A DNA stretch of 64,000 bases from Vigna angularis (lineage: Eukaryota; Streptophyta; Magnoliopsida; Fabales; Fabaceae), in assembly GCF_016808095.1 (NCBI RefSeq), contig NC_068971.1, forward strand, positions 29,037,631 to 29,101,630, given 5' to 3'. Shown here piece after piece: positions 59,766-64,000 of this stretch (positions are counted from its first letter, which is position 1; every line of letters begins with the position of its first letter). The position numbers were made by a program, and so were the translations under genes. Under the pieces are notes generated by a model. The model saw only the letters and a program-made list of their open reading frames with translations, was not told where the DNA came from and did no database searches.

Positions 59766-62050
59766 CTCCTTAACGCCCTTTTATCGTTTTCGGATGCCTT
59801 CTCTGGATATTCTCGAGTCTTAAGATAATGCTTGATATCAAAGTACCAAGGTTTACCATCTACTTCCTCCTCGATGAAATGACAATACACTGGCCCCGCA
59901 TGACTCTTCATTTCAATCATTGGCAATTCTGCATCTTGATCAACTTCAAACATCGACGACAAGGTAGCCAACGCGTCTGCTAATTGATTATCTTCTCGCG
60001 GTATATGATTAAACGTGATGGAATCGAAATACTCAATTAATCCCCTGATGTAAGCTTGGTATGGAATTAATTTAGTATCCCTAGTCTCCCATTCTCCCTT
60101 CAATTGATGGATAACCAAAGCTGAATCTCCGTATACATCCAGAATTTTTGCTTTAGACTCTATTGCTGCTCGAATACCCATAGCACAGGCTTCGTATTCT
60201 GCGATATTATTTGTGCAATTAAAACACAACCTTGCCGTCATTGGAATGTATTGATTCTTAGGAGAGATAAGCACTGCCCCTATTCCAAGCCCCATTACAT
60301 TCGATGCCCCATCGAATAACACCGTCCAGGCATTTTCATTTTTGTCATCTCTGCTCTCAGCAAATAAAGCCATGATATCTTCATCAGGAAACTCAGGTTG
60401 CATCGGCTGATAATCACTAATGGGTTGATGGGCTAAAAATTCTGCTAAAGAGCTACCCTTGATAGATTTTTGAGTAACATATACAATGTCGTACTCCGAT
60501 AATAGCATCTGCCATCGAGCTATCCTTCCAGTGAGAGCGGGCTTTTCGAATATGTACTTGATAGGATCCATTTTAGATATCAACCAAGTAGAGTGACTCA
60601 ACATATATTGCCTTAAACGATGAGCAGCCCACGCCAGTGCACAACAAGTTCGCTCTAACGACGAATATCGTTGTTCGCAATCTGTGAACCTCTTGCTCAA
60701 GTAATATATGGCATGCTCTCTTTTCCCGTCTTCATCATGCTGACCCAATACACAACCTATTGAATTATCCAGTACGGTCAAATACAAAATGAGCGGTCTT
60801 CCTGGCATAGGTGGACGCAATACAGGAGGGTCCTGCAGGTATTGTTTGATCTTTTCGAAAGCAACTTGACAATCTTCATTCCAGACTACAGCCTGATTTT
60901 TTCGTAGCAACTTGAACATTGGTTCACAAGTAGCAGTTAATTGGGAGATGAACCTAGCAATGTAGTTCAGCCTTCCCAGAAAACCTCGAACCTCTTTTTC
61001 TGTTCTGGGCGCAGGCATTTCCGTTATCGCTCTTACTTTGTCAGGATCAACTTCTACCCCTCTTTGGCTGACAATAAAGCCCAACAATTTTCCAGACTTT
61101 ACTCCAAACGTGCATTTGGTGGGATTTAACCTGAGTTTGTATTTTCTCAGTCTCTCAAATAATTTCCTTAGATTGAAAATATGCTCCTCTTCTGACTCCG
61201 ACTTTGCAATCATGTCATCCACATAAACTTCAATTTCCTTATGCATCATATCATGAAAGAGTGTCACCATTGCCCTTTGGTATGTTGCCCCAGCATTCTT
61301 GAGTCCAAAAGACATCACCTTATAACAGAATGTTCCCCATAACGTGATAAAGGTCGTTTTTTCCATATCTTCCGGTGCCATTTTAATTTGATTATACCCC
61401 GAGAATCCGTCCATGAACGAAAATAACGAAAATTTGGCCGTATTATCAACCAGAGTATCGATGTGTGGTAACGGGAAATTATCTTTCGGACTTGCACGAT
61501 TTAAATCACGATAGTCAACACACATTCGAACCTTCCCATCCTTCTTAGGCACTGGTACAACATTCGCTACCCATTGTGGGTATCTTGCCACAGCCAAAAA
61601 TCCTGCGTCAAATTGCTTTTGGACCTCTTCTTTAATTTTTAAGGACATTTCCGGCTTCATTCTTCTCAGTTTTTGCTTGACTGGAGGGCATTCCGGCTTG
61701 AGTGGGAGCCTATGCTGCACAATATCGGTATCTAGACCCGGCATGTCATTGTAAGACCACGCGAACACATCTTTAAATTCCTTCAACAGTACGCGCAATC
61801 TTTCCCTCACTTCCGTTTTCATACCAGTACCGATTTTCACCTCCTTTATCTCATCCTTCTCTCCCAAGTTGAGTATTTCAATTTCCTCCTGATGGGGTTT
61901 AATCTCCTTAGATTCTTGTTCCACTAATCTCAACAATTCTGGAGAGGGTTCCACATCATCTTCGAAATCATCTTCCGTATTATTGATAGGGTGCTCAAAA
62001 TTAGGAACATTGATATCGTTATTTTCAAAACAATCATTGTCACATCTACA
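59744..62050 (-). CDS. Reverse transcriptase and double RNase H of the Tat/Ogre element
   Basis: A long open frame (62050 down to the TGA at 59744). It lacks an obvious ATG at its start because it should be joined to gag-protease. Order: acidic linker; RT with PVPKKDGKVRMCVDYRDLN, FMDGFSGYNQI and the catalytic YVDD (about 61222); and RNase H (LDNSIGCVLGQHDEDGKREH, AIYYLSKRF). A tether (GSSLAEFLAHQPI) follows, then a second, archaeal-type RNase H (WTVLFDGASNVMGLGIGAVL, CTNNIAEYEACAMGI, VYGDSALVI). The second RNase H is a hallmark of the Tat clade (Ogre, Retand, Athila relatives). The frame itself is uninterrupted, suggesting a fairly young insertion. It ends prematurely because of a frameshift just before integrase. 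Confidence 0.92.
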   Translation of the reverse strand, partial: CRCDNDCFENNDINVPNFEHPINNTEDDFEDDVEPSPELLRLVEQESKEIKPHQEEIEILNLGEKDEIKEVKIGTGMKTEVRERLRVLLKEFKDVFAWSYNDMPGLDTDIVQHRLPLKPECPPVKQKLRRMKPEMSLKIKEEVQKQFDAGFLAVARYPQWVANVVPVPKKDGKVRMCVDYRDLNRASPKDNFPLPHIDTLVDNTAKFSLFSFMDGFSGYNQIKMAPEDMEKTTFITLWGTFCYKVMSFGLKNAGATYQRAMVTLFHDMMHKEIEVYVDDMIAKSESEEEHIFNLRKLFERLRKYKLRLNPTKCTFGVKSGKLLGFIVSQRGVEVDPDKVRAITEMPAPRTEKEVRGFLGRLNYIARFISQLTATCEPMFKLLRKNQAVVWNEDCQVAFEKIKQYLQDPPVLRPPMPGRPLILYLTVLDNSIGCVLGQHDEDGKREHAIYYLSKRFTDCEQRYSSLERTCCALAWAAHRLRQYMLSHSTWLISKMDPIKYIFEKPALTGRIARWQMLLSEYDIVYVTQKSIKGSSLAEFLAHQPISDYQPMQPEFPDEDIMALFAESRDDKNENAWTVLFDGASNVMGLGIGAVLISPKNQYIPMTARLCFNCTNNIAEYEACAMGIRAAIESKAKILDVYGDSALVIHQLKGEWETRDTKLIPYQAYIRGLIEYFDSITFNHIPREDNQLADALATLSSMFEVDQDAELPMIEMKSHAGPVYCHFIEEEVDGKPWYFDIKHYLKTREYPEKASENDKRALRRWLAVSF

Positions 62051-62218
62051 TCATTTAAATTTATGAAAAAGTATAAATAAATAAGATAAACAAAGAAAAA
62101 TGCCAAATGATGATGAAATGCATCTTTATTATCACGCTGAGTGAAAAGTAAAAAAGAATCAATCCGCAAAATCTCAGTTCTAAAGCCCCAATCGAAACTA
62201 TAAGCTTAATTAAAACTA
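62051..62218 (-). other. Spacer between gag-protease and RT, possible element intron
   Basis: About 170 bp of AT-rich sequence with stops in all frames separates the protease frame (stop at 62219) from the RT frame. Ogre elements are known to carry an intron between protease and RT that is spliced to join the frames. This spacer sits at that place and is AT-rich like a plant intron. Exact donor and acceptor could not be chosen. Confidence 0.45.
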
Positions 62219-64000
62219 TTACATTTTGTTCACATTAAGCATCACAGGTAAATCCAGTGTTTCCCAATTGTTGAGTTGAGTATCAGGGGAGCAAGCCCAC
62301 ACAAAGCTCAAACTTTGAGTCCTTTCTTCATCCTCCACAGCTGCTATCTGGCCAGTGTTGATCCACCCTGCACTGCGGAAGCTTTCCTTGATGTCAACAA
62401 TGTGAATTTTGCTCTCTTTGGGCCCTCGTCTTTCTGCACGGGCTAAACTGCGTTCCTTTCTTTCTTCTATCATCCTTTTCCTGTCTTCCTTGGTAGGTTT
62501 GTACCCCAAGCCATATCTGTTCTTGTTTTCAACGATTTCTATAGGGAATGCTCGCCCCTGCCGATATTTGCCCAAACCTTCCCCATATACATAGCCCCCT
62601 TTTATCATAATCTTGGCCATCATAATAGAAGCACATGATAGACGAGGATTTACTGGAAACGGTTCCACACAAGCATTTCCCACAATCTCCAACGACTGGA
62701 AGGCTGTCTCGAGAGCTTCTTCAGCCGCCTCGATGTAGCGTGTGGATGATGGCCCACTCACAAGAAGATCTTCTTCTCCTGATACTATCACCAGCTTATC
62801 TCCCATCACATACTTCAACTTCTGGTGTAGTGTAGAAGGCACAACCCCAGCCGAATGGATCCATGGGCGCCCCAACAGACAACTATAAGCTGGCAGGATA
62901 TCCATAACCTGGAAAGTTATTTGAAAGACACAAGGGCCAACTTGCATTGGTAAATCCACCTCTCCCATCACCTCTCGTTTGCTACCATCAAACGCCCTCA
63001 CAATCATTGAACTCGGCCTCATATGCATTCCCTCGCAAGGTAGCTTTTCCAAGGTTGCTTTCGGCATGACATTCAAAGAGGACCCATTGTCCACTAAAAC
63101 ACGTGCTATAACATGATCCAAGCATTTCACAGAGACGTGAAGAGCCTTGTTATGCCCTCTTCCCTCAGCTGGTATCTCTTCATCCGTAAAGGTGAGATAA
63201 TTATTAGCAACAATATTGCCAACAATACCCTCGAATTTATTTAACGAAATACCTCGCTCTACGTGAGCCTCACTGAGTATCTTCATTAGCAACTTTCTGT
63301 GTGATGCTGAATGCATGAGCAAGTCTAACAAGGATATACGAGCGGGCATACGGTTTAACTGTTCCACCACCTTATATTCACTTTGTTGTATGAATTTTAA
63401 AAATTCACAAGCCTCCTCTTCAGAAACTTCTCTCCTCTCTTCCTTGTCGGGGATCTCCTCTGTCTGTGCACCCTTTCCCTTTAAGAATTCTTTTGCCTTC
63501 GCAGCCATCGTTGTTTCCTTATCATTGACTCTTTCTTGTGCCAACTCTGGTGATGTGAAAATTCGACCACTCCTAGTCATTCCACCTATCCCTGATATGT
63601 TTTTGACGACAGGGTCAACGCTTTGTGCTTCGCTTGACGCATGTGTCCCATATCTCCATGGGACGGCTTTTTCATTCTTGTAAGGAAAAGGAGCTGGTAC
63701 ACGGATAACAACGGGCGACCTTCCTTGAGTTGGTGGGATAGAGGTAGTCTTAGTGAAATGAATCACCAATGGTTCTGGTAAAATCATGCCGGATTCATCA
63801 CCAGTTTGTGCAAATACATTTCCCTCCTCCTTCTTGTAGCATACCTGCATCAGGCCACGATCTAACAAGTCTTGCAGAATTTCTTCAAACTTAACACACT
63901 CCTCAATAGAGTGCTCAGCATCTGGGTGGAGCGCGCATGCTATATTCTCATCATAATCACCCTTCAAGATACCCACTTTCAGCAACGCCTCCAAAATAAA
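62219..64000 (-). CDS. gag-protease of the Tat/Ogre element (partial, runs off the window)
   Basis: The frame is open through the right edge; no ATG start is seen, so the N-terminal gag lies outside. Visible: the end of gag with CALHPDAEHSIEEC, a Cys/His pattern like a nucleic-acid-binding knuckle, and a charged linker. Then comes an aspartic protease with VLVDNGSSLNVMP (DNGS in place of DTG, usual in this clade) and LLGRPWIHSAGVVPSTLHQK. Last is a G-patch-like segment (GYVYGEGLGKYRQGRAF, YGLGYKPT) near 62500-62600. It ends with TAA at 62219. It supplies structural protein and polyprotein processing for the element. No internal stop is seen over about 590 codons. Confidence 0.9.
   Translation of the reverse strand, partial: FILEALLKVGILKGDYDENIACALHPDAEHSIEECVKFEEILQDLLDRGLMQVCYKKEEGNVFAQTGDESGMILPEPLVIHFTKTTSIPPTQGRSPVVIRVPAPFPYKNEKAVPWRYGTHASSEAQSVDPVVKNISGIGGMTRSGRIFTSPELAQERVNDKETTMAAKAKEFLKGKGAQTEEIPDKEERREVSEEEACEFLKFIQQSEYKVVEQLNRMPARISLLDLLMHSASHRKLLMKILSEAHVERGISLNKFEGIVGNIVANNYLTFTDEEIPAEGRGHNKALHVSVKCLDHVIARVLVDNGSSLNVMPKATLEKLPCEGMHMRPSSMIVRAFDGSKREVMGEVDLPMQVGPCVFQITFQVMDILPAYSCLLGRPWIHSAGVVPSTLHQKLKYVMGDKLVIVSGEEDLLVSGPSSTRYIEAAEEALETAFQSLEIVGNACVEPFPVNPRLSCASIMMAKIMIKGGYVYGEGLGKYRQGRAFPIEIVENKNRYGLGYKPTKEDRKRMIEERKERSLARAERRGPKESKIHIVDIKESFRSAGWINTGQIAAVEDEERTQSLSFVWACSPDTQLNNWETLDLPVMLNVNKM

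Overview
The window is eukaryotic nuclear DNA from a flowering plant. Genes are sparse, have introns with GT/AG borders, and sit in AT-rich sequence dominated by transposable elements. A legume is the most likely source, inferred from the style of the repeats (TAATCGATTAC-rich repeats, LTRs rich in CGTTCGTCC, Ogre/Tat-type Ty3 elements). No marker in the window proves the species.

Four host genes look intact. (1) An LRR receptor-like pseudokinase on + (11959-14503, two exons, 627 codons). (2) A RING-H2 ubiquitin ligase of the ATL46/ATL47 type on + (19603-20763). (3) A small plant-specific basic protein on - (32084-32512). (4) A KUP/HAK/KT potassium transporter of the KUP2/6/8 type on - (36742-42315). 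Its eight exons could be placed by eye and join in frame to 775 codons. The four genes have no shared pathway that the sequence shows.

The rest is mostly mobile DNA. 1-1700 holds degenerate tandem sequence with a period near 160 bp. 5870-6492 ends in a CACTA terminus. 6832-11126 is a complete non-autonomous CACTA element: perfect CACTAGTGG ends, a TTT target duplication, and subterminal repeats. It carries exons of a plant CTP synthase plus one TPR exon, so it is a Pack-CACTA type gene capture. 16537-17700 is a Mutator-like element with terminal inverted repeats of about 185 bp. 22754-25360 is a family of TAATCGATTAC-rich repeats with a large inverted repeat. 25600-29170 holds broken Ty3/gypsy pieces (integrase, gag, direct terminal repeats). 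29160-31520 is a cluster of CACTA-type ends. 35560-35808 is a copia-type remnant with an LTR. 43806-46075 is a solo LTR with a TTTAA duplication. 48606-51790 is a decayed Ty3/gypsy pol interrupted by another CACTA-type element.

From 52987 to the right edge lies most of one large Ty3/gypsy element of the Tat/Ogre type on the - strand. It comprises a 3' LTR (52987-55944), a polypurine tract, a 3' spacer with seven copies of a 98-bp repeat, integrase, reverse transcriptase with two RNase H domains, and gag-protease running off the window. One frameshift and one stop break its integrase part.

No tRNA, rRNA, CRISPR or prokaryotic feature was seen. The most unusual object is the CACTA element carrying CTP synthase and TPR exons.
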